From JAKPAM01 sp047601745 (lineage in GTDB: Bacteria; Pseudomonadota; Gammaproteobacteria; Burkholderiales; Burkholderiaceae_E), in NCBI GenBank assembly GCA_047601745.1, contig JASGIS010000001.1, positions 2,294,001 through 2,358,000 of the forward strand: 64,000 nucleotides of DNA, in the 5' to 3' direction. The notes under the pieces are model-generated. The model saw only the letters and a program-made list of their open reading frames with translations, ran no database searches and was not told the DNA's origin. Of the stretch, positions 42,732 to 51,698 are shown one piece after another. The translations under genes and the position numbers were made by a program. How positions within the stretch are numbered: position 1 is the first letter of the stretch; every line of letters starts with the position of its first letter.

Positions 42732-43850
42732 ATGGCACTCGATCAGTACTACACCCTGGGCCGTTCCGGCCTGCGCGTCAGCCGTCTCGCGCTCGGCACC
42801 ATGACCTTCGGCGAGGACTGGGGCTGGGGCGCGGCGGAGGACACCGCCCGCGCGATGTTCGATCGTTATCTGGCCGCCGGCGGCAATTTCATCGATACCG
42901 CCGACCTGTACACCGAAGGCAGCAGCGAAGCGATGCTGGGCAAGTTCATCGAGCAGGCCGGCGTGCGCGACCAAGTGGTGCTCACGACCAAGTTCAGCTA
43001 CAACGCGCAGCCGGGCAACCCGAACGCCGGCGGAAACGGTCGCAAGAACATCCTGCGCGCGGTCGAGGGCTCACTGCGCCGCCTGAGTACCGACTACATC
43101 GATCTCTATCTGCTGCACACCTGGGATCGCGTGACGCCCGCCGAGGAAGTCGTGCGTACGCTGGACGATCTGGTACGCGCGGGCAAGATCCGCTATGCGG
43201 GCCTGTCCGACGTACCGGCCTGGTATGCGTCGCGCGCGCAGGCCTTCGCCGAGGCGCACGCGTTGTCGCCGCTGGTGAACCTGCAACTCGAGTATTCGCT
43301 GGCCGAGCGCCACATCGAGCACGAATTCGTGCCGCTGGCGCAGCAGGCGGGCATGGGCATCACCGCCTGGAGCCCGCTGGCGATGGGTCTGCTGTCGGGC
43401 AAGTACCGGCCGAGCCAGGCGGGCGGCACCGGCGACGGTCGGCTGGCCAAGGTCGCGGCCGCGCCCGGCTTCGAGCGTTTCAACGAGCGCAACTGGCGGA
43501 TCGTCGCCGCATTGGAACAGGTGGCGGGCGAGATCGGCAGGCCGATGGCCCAGGTGGCGCTGAACTGGGTCGCGACCCGGCCCGGCATCGCTTCGGTCAT
43601 CATCGGCGCCACCAGGCTGGAGCAGCTCGACGTCAATCTCGGCGCGCTGGATGTCGAACTGCCGGCCGAGTCGCGCGAGCGGCTCGACGCGGCCAGCGCG
43701 CCGGAGCGTCCGTTCCCTTACTACATGTTCGCCGACGTCCAGCAGACCCGTCTGCACGGCGGCGTGGCGGTGGGCGACAAGCCGGCGGGTTATGCACCGC
43801 CGGTGTTCGTCGACGCGGTGCCGGCGCGCGACGTCAAGGCCTCGCGCTGA
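42732..43850 (+). CDS. Aldo/keto reductase
   Basis: 372 residues, ATG 42732 with AAGGAG 8 bases upstream. The catalytic tetrad is visible: Asp55 (NFIDTADLYTEG), Tyr60, Lys87 (LTTKFSY) and His129 (LYLLHTWD). The C-terminal NADP-binding motif is IASVIIGATRLEQLDVNLGA. The 173-base gap to the divergent LysR gene has an AT-rich stretch near 42600. The substrate is unknown. Confidence 0.94.
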   Translation: MALDQYYTLGRSGLRVSRLALGTMTFGEDWGWGAAEDTARAMFDRYLAAGGNFIDTADLYTEGSSEAMLGKFIEQAGVRDQVVLTTKFSYNAQPGNPNAGGNGRKNILRAVEGSLRRLSTDYIDLYLLHTWDRVTPAEEVVRTLDDLVRAGKIRYAGLSDVPAWYASRAQAFAEAHALSPLVNLQLEYSLAERHIEHEFVPLAQQAGMGITAWSPLAMGLLSGKYRPSQAGGTGDGRLAKVAAAPGFERFNERNWRIVAALEQVAGEIGRPMAQVALNWVATRPGIASVIIGATRLEQLDVNLGALDVELPAESRERLDAASAPERPFPYYMFADVQQTRLHGGVAVGDKPAGYAPPVFVDAVPARDVKASR

Positions 43851-43861
43851 CGGAGGGTGCG

Positions 43862-43990
43862 CGGAGGGGTTTGTGAGAAGGGGTTTGTGAGGAGGGGATT
43901 GTGAGGAGGGGATTGTGAGGAGGGGATTGTGAGGAGGGGATTGTGAGGAGGGGATTGTGAGGAGGAGGAGGTTGCGAGGAGGGGCTTGCC
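43862..43990. repeat. 14-bp minisatellite, about 9 units
   Basis: Unit GGGGATTGTGAGGA with a strict 14-base period: the ATT marks fall at 43998 minus multiples, that is 43898, 43912, 43926, 43940 and 43954, with TTT variants at 43870 and 43884. The strand is strongly purine-rich (G/A). It starts 12 bases after the aldo/keto reductase stop, in the 250-base gap before the J-domain gene. Confidence 0.92.
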
Positions 43991-44101
43991 ACGAGGGGGC
44001 CGATACCCGGCGATCGCGTCGCGCGGTGCTCGGGTGCCGGCCGCGGACTCGCGCCGGGAGGCGATAATCCTCGCCTTCTCCGACTTGCAGGACCCTGGCC
44101 C

Positions 44102-45349
44102 ATGGGCGACGCGCACGACGCGCCGATCGACGGCGATCGAACACCCGACCCCGCACCCGCGACTTCACCCATCCCCGAATCCGGATACCGGCTGGTGCGC
44201 ATCGACGAGGCGCCGTCCGCGCGCCCGCTGTCGAAAGCGCAGCGGAGCTTCAATCGCTGGGTCGAGCGGATCGACGAGCAGCGCCGGCGGCTGGCCGACT
44301 GGCAGGCGTTCGCCGAGACCTGGCAGACGCGGGTGGCCGGCGAGTACGAGCCGTTGTGGCGGCGCGTCGTCGAGCAGCGGATCGCGCTGCTGACGTTGTT
44401 CGACCGCGCGCACGGCGGCGGTGAACTGACGCGGCGCGAGCAGGCGCGGCTGGCGGACGTGATCGTCGAGATCGCGCGCGATCTGCTCGACGACGAGGGC
44501 GGCGGCGGGGAGACGCGCGACGGCGGCGACAGCGGCGCCGTCGCTTCGATGGCCGAGGTCCTCGCGCTGCACGACCGTTACGCCGACGAGCCTTATGCCG
44601 AGTGGCGCGCGGGATCGCCGGCGCCGTTGATCGATGGCCCCGGCCGGGCGGCCGACGAATCCGCTGAATCCGCCGAAGCGGCTGGAGCGGCTGGAGCGGC
44701 TGGAGCGGCCGAGGATTGGGCGTCGAAGGACTGGAGCGACCCGCAGGTCTGGCGCGACGCGGGGCGCGCCCGCCAGAAGACGAAGGCGCAACTGCCCGGC
44801 GACGATGCTGAAGGCGAGGGCGGCCGGCCTCGCTCGGCCCGCGCGCAGGCGCGGCTCGATCGCCGGCGCGCGAGCGCGGAGGGCGCGACGCGTTCGGTGC
44901 GAGATGCCTATCGGAAGCTGGCCAGCGCGCTGCATCCGGATCGCGAGCCCGACCCGGTCGAGCGCGAGCGCAAGACCGGCCTGATGCAGCGCGTGAACCG
45001 GGCTTATGAAGCGAAGGATCTGCTGCGGCTGCTGAGCCTGCAGATCGAGGTCGAGCAGATCGATGCGACGACGCTCGCCGGCGTCGCCGAGGAGCGGCTG
45101 ATGCACTACAACCGCGTGCTGAAGGAGCAATCGGCCGAACTGGAGGCGGAGATCGCCGGAATCGCGGCCTCGTTCGTCGCGTCGGCGACCGACAGGCGGC
45201 AGGCGCCGACGCCGGCGGCACTGCTCGGCGAGCTGCAGCAGGACCTGGCGGCCCTGCGGCGCGAGAGCCAGCATCTGGTCGACGACCTGGCGGCGTTCAA
45301 GGACGTCCGGGTCGTCAAGGGCTGGTTGAAAGTGATGCGGGGGCGATGA
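44102..45349 (+). CDS. J-domain-like protein with coiled-coil flanks
   Basis: 415 residues. A J-domain-like block lies around 265-310: VRDAYRKLASALHPDREPD with the HPD tripeptide near 277, then LMQRVNRAYEAKDLLRLL. The N-terminal 150 residues are helical and charged. Residues about 185-205 contain an AAGAAG repeat encoded by a 9-base repeat. The C-terminal 100 residues form a coiled coil (KEQSAELEAEIAGIAA, LGELQQDLAALRRESQHL). Its domain arrangement is unlike DnaJ or CbpA; it is probably a DnaK co-chaperone with a private partner (inference). Confidence 0.82.
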   Translation: MGDAHDAPIDGDRTPDPAPATSPIPESGYRLVRIDEAPSARPLSKAQRSFNRWVERIDEQRRRLADWQAFAETWQTRVAGEYEPLWRRVVEQRIALLTLFDRAHGGGELTRREQARLADVIVEIARDLLDDEGGGGETRDGGDSGAVASMAEVLALHDRYADEPYAEWRAGSPAPLIDGPGRAADESAESAEAAGAAGAAGAAEDWASKDWSDPQVWRDAGRARQKTKAQLPGDDAEGEGGRPRSARAQARLDRRRASAEGATRSVRDAYRKLASALHPDREPDPVERERKTGLMQRVNRAYEAKDLLRLLSLQIEVEQIDATTLAGVAEERLMHYNRVLKEQSAELEAEIAGIAASFVASATDRRQAPTPAALLGELQQDLAALRRESQHLVDDLAAFKDVRVVKGWLKVMRGR

Positions 45350-45390
45350 GCCCGCCCGCATCGGCAGGTGCGTATCGAGAAGAGGAGAGG

Positions 45391-45424
45391 GATCGGTGCG
45401 GCCCGCGATGACGGGCCGCCGATC
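45391..45424. terminator. Hairpin between convergent J-domain gene and DUF4148 copy D
   Basis: GATCGG..GGCCCG loop CGGGCC.CCGATC makes a long GC-rich stem between two converging genes. There is no T run, so it may be a weak or Rho-assisted bidirectional terminator. Confidence 0.45.
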
Positions 45425-45426
45425 GA

Positions 45427-45756
45427 TCAGCCGATGTACGGGCTGTCCGGCGAAGTGATCGACGCCTTGTGCGACAGCGCGAAGTCACGTTCCTGCTTCA
45501 CTTCGGCGCGGGTCTTGCCTTGCACCGGCGTGGCGACGTCGGCGACGCGGTTGTCCGGATACTCGGCGGCGACCACGTGCGTGCTGTTCACGTAGTCGCG
45601 CAGTTCGGCCTGGACCTGCGCGCGGGTCACCGTCGAGACGAACGGCTTCTGGTTCCACGGCAGTTGATCTTCGGTCAGCTCACCAGCCTGAGCAGCCCCG
45701 ACGCCCACGGAAAGCAGGGCACCCAGGGCGACGGCAGCGAATTTCTTGTTCAACAT
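45427..45756 (-). CDS. DUF4148-type secreted protein, copy D
   Basis: 109 residues, ATG 45756 behind GGAG. Signal peptide as in the other copies, then GELTEDQLPWNQKPFVSTVT, QVQAELRDYVNSTHVVAAEY and end SPDSPYIG. It is separated from the other three copies by about 4 kb and lacks their ACGCCTCGC terminator. Confidence 0.92.
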   Translation of the reverse strand: MLNKKFAAVALGALLSVGVGAAQAGELTEDQLPWNQKPFVSTVTRAQVQAELRDYVNSTHVVAAEYPDNRVADVATPVQGKTRAEVKQERDFALSHKASITSPDSPYIG

Positions 45757-45810
45757 GATCGAACTCCTTTCGATTGTCTGGGTCGGGCAGCGAATTGCTG
45801 TGCGATGCAA

Positions 45811-45830
45811 TAACTGTATGCCTCGGCAAC
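45811..45830 (-). promoter_or_regulatory. Conserved promoter/operator element of DUF4148 copy D
   Basis: TAACTGTATGCCTCGGCAAC on the plus strand, at the same spacing to the start codon as in copies A-C. Confidence 0.55.
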
Positions 45831-45913
45831 GATCGCCGAAATACTTCCGCTGACAACCTCAGGTTTCCGAAATTCGTCCATTCGTATGGCCGCCGTCATC
45901 CTCGTTCCGCCAC

Positions 45914-47725
45914 TCACCGCCTGTGATACGACGGCTGCAGCGCATACACCGGCGTCTCGATGCCCTCCATCCTCGCCTTGATCTGCAGCGCCAGCGTGCG
46001 CGAGTAGAAGCGCGACTGGCTCAGGTTGCCGCCGTGGATCCATAGCGCCGTTTGTCGGGTCGGCTTCCACATGTTGCGCAGCTCGCCTTCCCAGGGGCCC
46101 GGATCCAGCGTGGTGTCCGATCCCAGGCCCCAGCACTTGCCGACGCGATCGGCGACCTCGGGCGAGATGAGGTCGGCGAGCCAGTTGTTCATCGATCCGT
46201 AGCCGGTCGCGTAGATGATCGCGTCGGCGGGCAGTTCACTGCCGTCGCTGAGGATCACGGATCGCGGACGGATCCGTTCGATGCCGACGCGGCTACGCAG
46301 CTTGATGCTGCCGTTGGCGATCAGCTCGGACGCGCCGACGTCGATGTAGTAGCCGGAGCCGCGGCGCACGTACTTGCCGTGCAGGCCCGAGCCGTCGTCG
46401 CCGAAGTCGAGCAGGAAGCCGGCCGCTTCGAGCCGGGCGTAGAAGTCCTTGTCGCGTTCGGCGATCGCCTTGAACAGCGGGATGCCGAAGCGCGGTGCGA
46501 CCCGATGCGGCGTCGATGCCTGGATCAGGTCGGCGCTGGCGGTGTCGATACCGGCGTCGACGGCCTTTTCCGAATACAGCGGGCCGAACACCATGTCCAT
46601 CAGCGTGTCGGAGCGGGCCACCAGCGTCGAAGAGCGCTGGATCATCGTCACGTCGGCGCCGTGCTCCCACAGGTCCGCGCAGATGTCGTGCGCCGAGTTG
46701 TTCGAGCCCAGCACGACGACGCGCTTACCCCGGTAAGCCTCGCTGTCGTGGTGAGCGCTGGAGTGATGCTGGTCACCCTCGAAGCCGTCGGCGCCGGCGA
46801 TGGTCGGCACCACCGGATAGCCGGAGACGCCCAGCGCGAACACCAGTTGCTTCGGGCGCAGCACGACGGGTTCGCCCTCGCGTTCGACCTCGACTTCCCA
46901 GGTCGTGGTGGCTTCGTCGTAGCGCGCCTTCCGGCAGGTCGTCGCGCCCCAATAGTTCAACTCCATGATCCGCACGTAGGCTTCGAGCCAGTCGGCCAGC
47001 TTGTCCTTGGGCATGAACACCGGCCAGTCGTCCGGAAACGGCAGGTAAGGCAGGTGGTCGTACCAGACCGGGTCGTGCAGGCACAGCGACTTGTAGCGTC
47101 GCCGCCAGGTGTCGCCGGGGCGCGGATGCTTGTCGACGATCAGCGTCGGCACGCCGAGCCGGCGCAGCCGCGCACCGAGCGCGATGCCGCCCTGTCCGCC
47201 GCCGACGACCAGGCAATAAGGCTGCTCGGTCACGCCGATCGTCGCCAGTTCGCGTTCGCGCCGTTCGAGCCAGGTCAGCCGGTCGGGATTGACGCCGTGC
47301 TCGGCGCCGAGGATGCGGCGGTGGCGCGATTTCTCCTCGTGTCCCTTCAGTTCGGACAGCACCGTCAACAGCGTCCAGCAGCGTCCGCCGCGCAGTCGCA
47401 CGACGCCCTCGCCGCGCCCGACGGCGGTTTCGAAGCGAATGAACGCGCCGATCGTGCCGTGACGCGTATCGAAGACCCGGTCGAGCCGCCAGCCCGACGG
47501 ACGCGTGCGATCCAGCGTCGCGGCCAGCATCGCGCGGATGTCGTCGCGTCCTTCGCTGGTCCGGATGTTCCAGGTGAATGCCGCCAGGTCCCGCCAGAAG
47601 CATTCGTCGGCGTCGAACAGCGCGCAGGCCGCGTCCAGGTCCTGTCGGATCAGTGCGTCGTCGAAGCGGGCCAGCCAGTCGGTGAGCTCGCGCGCGGCGG
47701 CATCCCGGGAGGGCGTGTCGGACAT
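45914..47725 (-). CDS. Flavin-containing monooxygenase with N-terminal SnoaL-like domain
   Basis: 603 residues from ATG 47725; an in-frame ATG at 47740 is possible. Residues about 1-140 look like an NTF2/SnoaL-type domain (LTDWLARFDDALIRQDLDA, CFWRDLAAFTWNIRTSEG). Then comes an FAD motif, YCLVVGGGQGGIALGARLRR, and an NADPH site, KRVVVLGSNNSAHDICADLW, followed by ADAIIYATGYGSM, as in FMO/Baeyer-Villiger-type enzymes. It lies 164 bases downstream of the acylase on the same strand and may share a pathway with it. Confidence 0.92.
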   Translation of the reverse strand: MSDTPSRDAAARELTDWLARFDDALIRQDLDAACALFDADECFWRDLAAFTWNIRTSEGRDDIRAMLAATLDRTRPSGWRLDRVFDTRHGTIGAFIRFETAVGRGEGVVRLRGGRCWTLLTVLSELKGHEEKSRHRRILGAEHGVNPDRLTWLERRERELATIGVTEQPYCLVVGGGQGGIALGARLRRLGVPTLIVDKHPRPGDTWRRRYKSLCLHDPVWYDHLPYLPFPDDWPVFMPKDKLADWLEAYVRIMELNYWGATTCRKARYDEATTTWEVEVEREGEPVVLRPKQLVFALGVSGYPVVPTIAGADGFEGDQHHSSAHHDSEAYRGKRVVVLGSNNSAHDICADLWEHGADVTMIQRSSTLVARSDTLMDMVFGPLYSEKAVDAGIDTASADLIQASTPHRVAPRFGIPLFKAIAERDKDFYARLEAAGFLLDFGDDGSGLHGKYVRRGSGYYIDVGASELIANGSIKLRSRVGIERIRPRSVILSDGSELPADAIIYATGYGSMNNWLADLISPEVADRVGKCWGLGSDTTLDPGPWEGELRNMWKPTRQTALWIHGGNLSQSRFYSRTLALQIKARMEGIETPVYALQPSYHRR

Positions 47726-47764
47726 CGGAAGGATCCTCATCGGTGCGGTGAATCGGGCAGCGCC

Positions 47765-47886
47765 GCCGATCCGGCGGCAGGGTGAGTCGGCGAGGTAAGT
47801 CGGCGAGGTAAGTCGGTGCGGTCAATTGGTGCGATGAGTCGGTGCGCTCAGTCGGTACGGTGAGTCGGCTTGGTGAGTCGGCGCGG
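47765..47886. repeat. Degenerate GAGTCGG-type repeat
   Basis: About ten imperfect units of 10-11 bases around the core (G/A)AGTCGG(C/T)G, filling most of the gap between the monooxygenase start and the acylase stop. It is non-coding and could act as a spacer or an unstable tract. Confidence 0.7.
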
Positions 47887-47889
47887 CGG

Positions 47890-50208
47890 TCAACGCGGTT
47901 CCAGGCGAACATGCCGTTCGGCCTCGGCGGCGATCGTCTCCCAGCGATAGCGCATCGGTACGGTCTCGCCCCGGCGCCAGAGCGCGCTCTGGTCGTCGTA
48001 GTGCGGATCGCGCGGATCGCCGGCCGTGCCGTGGAACACAATCCAGCGGCAGGCGTCCCAGTCGCCGACGTCGAACACGTAGCGGGCCAGCGACGCATAG
48101 GTCGGATGCGTGCCGAGCTGCGGTACGTAGCCGGTCGTCCACACGGTGTCGTTGTCGCCGCCGACCGGACCCATGTCGCGGACGGCGAACACCGGATCGT
48201 CGGCAAACACCGCGGCCAGCGGATGGCGCAACCGCAGCCGGTGGATGTCGCCCCAGCGGACCGGAGGGGCGTCGGCACCGGCCTCGGCATCGGCGTGCGC
48301 GTTCGTACCCGGCATCGCGACCGTCCTTAGCGCCGCGCCCAGCACCTCGTCCCAGTCGGCGCCGCCGAGCAACGTGCGATCGTCGGCGCGCAGCAGATGC
48401 GGCACGCACCAGCCGATCTGGTAGTCGATGCCGAGCCCGGGCGCGACGGTCCGCTGCCGGGCGACGTCGATCCGGCCCAGGCCGCTGCGGCGAGCGACCT
48501 CCTTGGCGATCGCCATCCTGAGCGACGCGTACAGCGCGGCCTCGATCGAGTCGGCGTTTATCCGGCCGTCCCACGCGAGCAGCCGATCGCGCAACGCGGC
48601 CGCAGGGCCGTCTTCGAGCGTCAGTCCGCGCAGGCGTCGCTGGACGATGCCCGCGGGCAGGCTCAGCATGTCGCGATGCACGGCCTGCATGTCGGCCACC
48701 GTCGCGCCGCGCAGCGCGTTCAGGCGATCCCGGATCCGTTGCGCGCGATGAGGCGGATGGCAATCGGTGCACAGGTAGTCGCCTTGCGGCGCGCGTACGC
48801 GATTGTTGGCGGTGACGATCAGCCCGCCGGCCGGGTCGACCTGGCGCGGCATGTCCGCCGGCGCGATCCAGCCCTGCCACGCATGGCGTTCCAGCCAGCC
48901 CGGCACCGGCAGCCAGCCGTTGACGGCCGGCCGTCGCGGCACGCGCGCCCGCACCAGGTGGCCGATGTGTCCGGCGGTATCGGCGGCGACCAGGTTGTGG
49001 TCGACGAGCCCGAACGACGCGCAGGCGTCGAACAGTTGGTCGACGCTGGTCGCGCGCAGCATCGGCCGCAGGCAGTCGAACGAGCGGTCGACCTCGACGT
49101 CCGGTGCATGGCGCAGCACCAGCGCGCTGCCGCCGGCGGGATCGCCGGCCACGACCGGGCCGCGCGCGGTGACGAACACCTCGCAAGCGATCGGTTCCGC
49201 CTGGCCGCGCACGCCGATCCGCTCGACGCGATGGACGGTGTCGGCCCATTCGGCGTGGCGGTCGTCGTCGTCGGTCCTGAGCAGGTAGCGCCGCCCCGCG
49301 TTCTCGAAGCGTTCGAGATAGACGTCGGCGGTGTCGACGAACGCGACCGTCACGCCCCAGGCCACGTGGGCGTTATGCGCGAAATGCGGAAACCCCGGCA
49401 CGCCCGGCGAGGTCAGGCCGATGACGTCGAACTCGTCGCAGGCGACGTGGCACTGCAGGTACATGTTCGGCATGTCGAGCAGCCGGTGCGGATCGCCGGC
49501 CAGCAGCGGCCGTCCCGACACCGTGCGGCTGCCGTGCAACGTCCAGTTGTTGCTGCCGCCGCCGGCCGAATCCGGCGCGCCGTCGTGCATCAGCGCCGCG
49601 ATCGCCGGCGCCAGCTCGGCCAGCTCGGGCATCAGGCGCCCGGTCAGCGCTCCCGGCGGCTGGCAGACCAGTCCCTGCTCGCCATCGTCCATCCGCAGCC
49701 GCGCGATGCCTTCGGCGCCGACCACCGGCAGCGCGATCGCGCGCCAGATCTTCGGGTAGACCGAGTTCAGCAGCAGGCTCGTGTGGCGCAGCACCGCGAC
49801 GCAGTGCCAGTCCTCCCACGGCTCGGGCGTCTCGCCGAGCCGCGTGTATTCGACGGGCAGCGGCTCGGTCGCGATCGCCGCGTTGATGCCGGCCGTGTAC
49901 GCGGCCAGCATCGCCCGCGCCTCGGGCCCGGCGGCCTCGGCATCGCGCCGGCTGCACGCGGCCAGGTCCATGCGCCGCACCAGCGTGTCCATCGGCAGCG
50001 CGGCCGCGCCGATCCACTCGGCATAACGTCCGGTGCTGCGCCGGCGCATCGCGTCCATCTGCCATAAGCGGTCGGCCGCGTGCACATAACCCATCGCGAA
50101 GAATGCGTCATCGGCGCCCCGGGCGCGCAGGTGCGGGATTCCCCAGGCGTCGCGCCACAGATCGACCGGGGCTTGCAAGCCGGGCAGCTTTCGGGAAGCA
50201 GTGTTCAT
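47890..50208 (-). CDS. Penicillin-acylase-family Ntn hydrolase
   Basis: 772 residues, ATG 50208. Alpha-chain features: VDLWRDAWGIPHLRARGADD, AMGYVHAADRLWQMD, RRRSTGRYAEWIG. The nucleophile that becomes the N terminus of the beta chain is Ser219 in GGGSNNWTLHGSR. Later HNAHVAWGVTVAF and ANNRVRAPQGDY fit the family. There is no signal peptide although most relatives are periplasmic. The start is 1 base after the aminotransferase stop, so the two are co-translated. It likely hydrolyses an amide; the substrate is unknown. Confidence 0.93.
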   Translation of the reverse strand: MNTASRKLPGLQAPVDLWRDAWGIPHLRARGADDAFFAMGYVHAADRLWQMDAMRRRSTGRYAEWIGAAALPMDTLVRRMDLAACSRRDAEAAGPEARAMLAAYTAGINAAIATEPLPVEYTRLGETPEPWEDWHCVAVLRHTSLLLNSVYPKIWRAIALPVVGAEGIARLRMDDGEQGLVCQPPGALTGRLMPELAELAPAIAALMHDGAPDSAGGGSNNWTLHGSRTVSGRPLLAGDPHRLLDMPNMYLQCHVACDEFDVIGLTSPGVPGFPHFAHNAHVAWGVTVAFVDTADVYLERFENAGRRYLLRTDDDDRHAEWADTVHRVERIGVRGQAEPIACEVFVTARGPVVAGDPAGGSALVLRHAPDVEVDRSFDCLRPMLRATSVDQLFDACASFGLVDHNLVAADTAGHIGHLVRARVPRRPAVNGWLPVPGWLERHAWQGWIAPADMPRQVDPAGGLIVTANNRVRAPQGDYLCTDCHPPHRAQRIRDRLNALRGATVADMQAVHRDMLSLPAGIVQRRLRGLTLEDGPAAALRDRLLAWDGRINADSIEAALYASLRMAIAKEVARRSGLGRIDVARQRTVAPGLGIDYQIGWCVPHLLRADDRTLLGGADWDEVLGAALRTVAMPGTNAHADAEAGADAPPVRWGDIHRLRLRHPLAAVFADDPVFAVRDMGPVGGDNDTVWTTGYVPQLGTHPTYASLARYVFDVGDWDACRWIVFHGTAGDPRDPHYDDQSALWRRGETVPMRYRWETIAAEAERHVRLEPR

Positions 50209-50209
50209 T

Positions 50210-51499
50210 TCAATCGCGGGTTGGTTGTCCGAAGAGGGAGGCGAGCTGCGGAACCGGGCCCAGCATGCCGCGCACGCGCCGCACGGCCTCGAACGCGCGC
50301 TCGGCCGCCTGCAGCGCCAGGGCGATGTCCTGCGGACCGTGCGCGGCCGACACGAACATATTGTGGTAAGGGTGGAAGAACGCGCCGTGCTTCAGGCATT
50401 CGGCGGTCCACGCGTAGCCGACACGGAAGTCCGGATCGTCGTCGAACAGGATCTGCGGCATCTGCGCCGGCCCGGTCTGGCGCAGCGCGAAGCCGTGCGC
50501 GGCGGCACGTGCCGCGAGGCCCTCGCGCAGCGACCGGCCGGCCGCCTGCAGCCGTTCCAGGTAATCGGTCTGCGCGATCTGGCGCAGCGTCTCGACGCCG
50601 GCGGCCATCGGCACCGCCGAGAACCAGAACGAGCCGGTCACGAAGATCCTGCGCGCGGCCTCGCGCAGGAACTCGCTGCCCAGCACCGCCGAGATCGGCT
50701 GGCCGTTGGCGAAGCACTTGCCCCAGCAGCTCAGATCCGGCGCGATGCCCAGCAGCGACCAACTGCAGTCGCGCGCCAGCCGGAACCCGGCGCGGATGTC
50801 GTCGACGACCAGCACCGCGCCGGCTTCGTCGCACAGCCGTCTCGCCGCACGCGCGAAGTCGGGGTCCACCGCCTGCTGGTCGCGAAAGACGTCGTGTCGA
50901 TAAGGCGTCGCGAACACCGCGGCCACGTCGCCCGCGTGCCGGCGCATCAGGTCCTCGAGGTTCTGCGGATCGTTGTACGCGTAGTAGACGACGTGGGCGC
51001 GGTCCTCGGGCACGGTGCCCGCGCTGCGGCTCGGCGGCACGCACCACGGATCGGCGCCGTGATAAGCGTCGTGGGCGGCCAGGATCACGCGGCGACCGGT
51101 GTGCGCGCGGGCGATCACCATCGCCATCGTGGTCGCGTCGGTGCCGTTCTTGCAGAACATCGCCCAGCGCGCGTGCGAGACCTGCGCGACGAAGCGCTCG
51201 GCCAGCTCGACCATCACTTCGGACGGGCCGTTCAACGTATCGCCGAGCGTCTGCTGCGCCGCGATCGCCGCCTGCACGGCCGGATCCTGGTAACCGAGCA
51301 GGTTCGGCCCGAACGCGCAGACGAAGTCGACGTATTCGTTGTCGTCGACGTCCCAGATCCGGCAGCCCCGGCCGCGGTGGAAGAACTGCGGATACTCGGT
51401 CGGCAATCGCGCGGTCGACATGTGGCCGTACATGCCGCCGGGGATCACCTGCAGCGCCCGTTCTCTCAGCGCTTCGTCGCGGACGTGGGTCCAGGCCAT
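50210..51499 (-). CDS. Class III aminotransferase (glutamate-1-semialdehyde aminomutase-like)
   Basis: 429 residues, ATG 51499. PLP features: FCKNGTDATTMAMVIARAHT, HDAYHGADPW, Asp233 in VLVVDDIRAGFR and Lys261 in CWGKCFANGQPISA. It resembles GSA-aminomutase-like enzymes of secondary pathways rather than housekeeping HemL. It is the first gene of the aminotransferase-acylase pair and is divergent from the LLM gene, sharing a 199-base promoter region. Confidence 0.92.
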   Translation of the reverse strand: MAWTHVRDEALRERALQVIPGGMYGHMSTARLPTEYPQFFHRGRGCRIWDVDDNEYVDFVCAFGPNLLGYQDPAVQAAIAAQQTLGDTLNGPSEVMVELAERFVAQVSHARWAMFCKNGTDATTMAMVIARAHTGRRVILAAHDAYHGADPWCVPPSRSAGTVPEDRAHVVYYAYNDPQNLEDLMRRHAGDVAAVFATPYRHDVFRDQQAVDPDFARAARRLCDEAGAVLVVDDIRAGFRLARDCSWSLLGIAPDLSCWGKCFANGQPISAVLGSEFLREAARRIFVTGSFWFSAVPMAAGVETLRQIAQTDYLERLQAAGRSLREGLAARAAAHGFALRQTGPAQMPQILFDDDPDFRVGYAWTAECLKHGAFFHPYHNMFVSAAHGPQDIALALQAAERAFEAVRRVRGMLGPVPQLASLFGQPTRD

Positions 51500-51698
51500 C
51501 GGGAGGTCTCCTATCGTCGTGAGGGCGGGCCGTCGGGGACCGCCCCGCGCCACGTCCCTCGATGCTGGGCAGGCGCGGCACTCGGGTCAAGGCGTTTTGC
51601 CGTCGAGCGGAACGAGGCGGGGAACGGCGCCGAAGACCCTTCGCTATACTCTGATCCAACCGGGGGGCGTCACCCCGGCATGATCAAGCAGGAGACCC

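Noticed and set aside
43862..43990. CRISPR array
   Set aside because: The repeats are 14 bases in direct tandem without spacers, and no cas genes are present.
46052..50067. Long plus-strand frames opposite the monooxygenase and acylase genes
   Set aside because: Both minus-strand genes carry complete catalytic motifs; the plus frames are composition artefacts.
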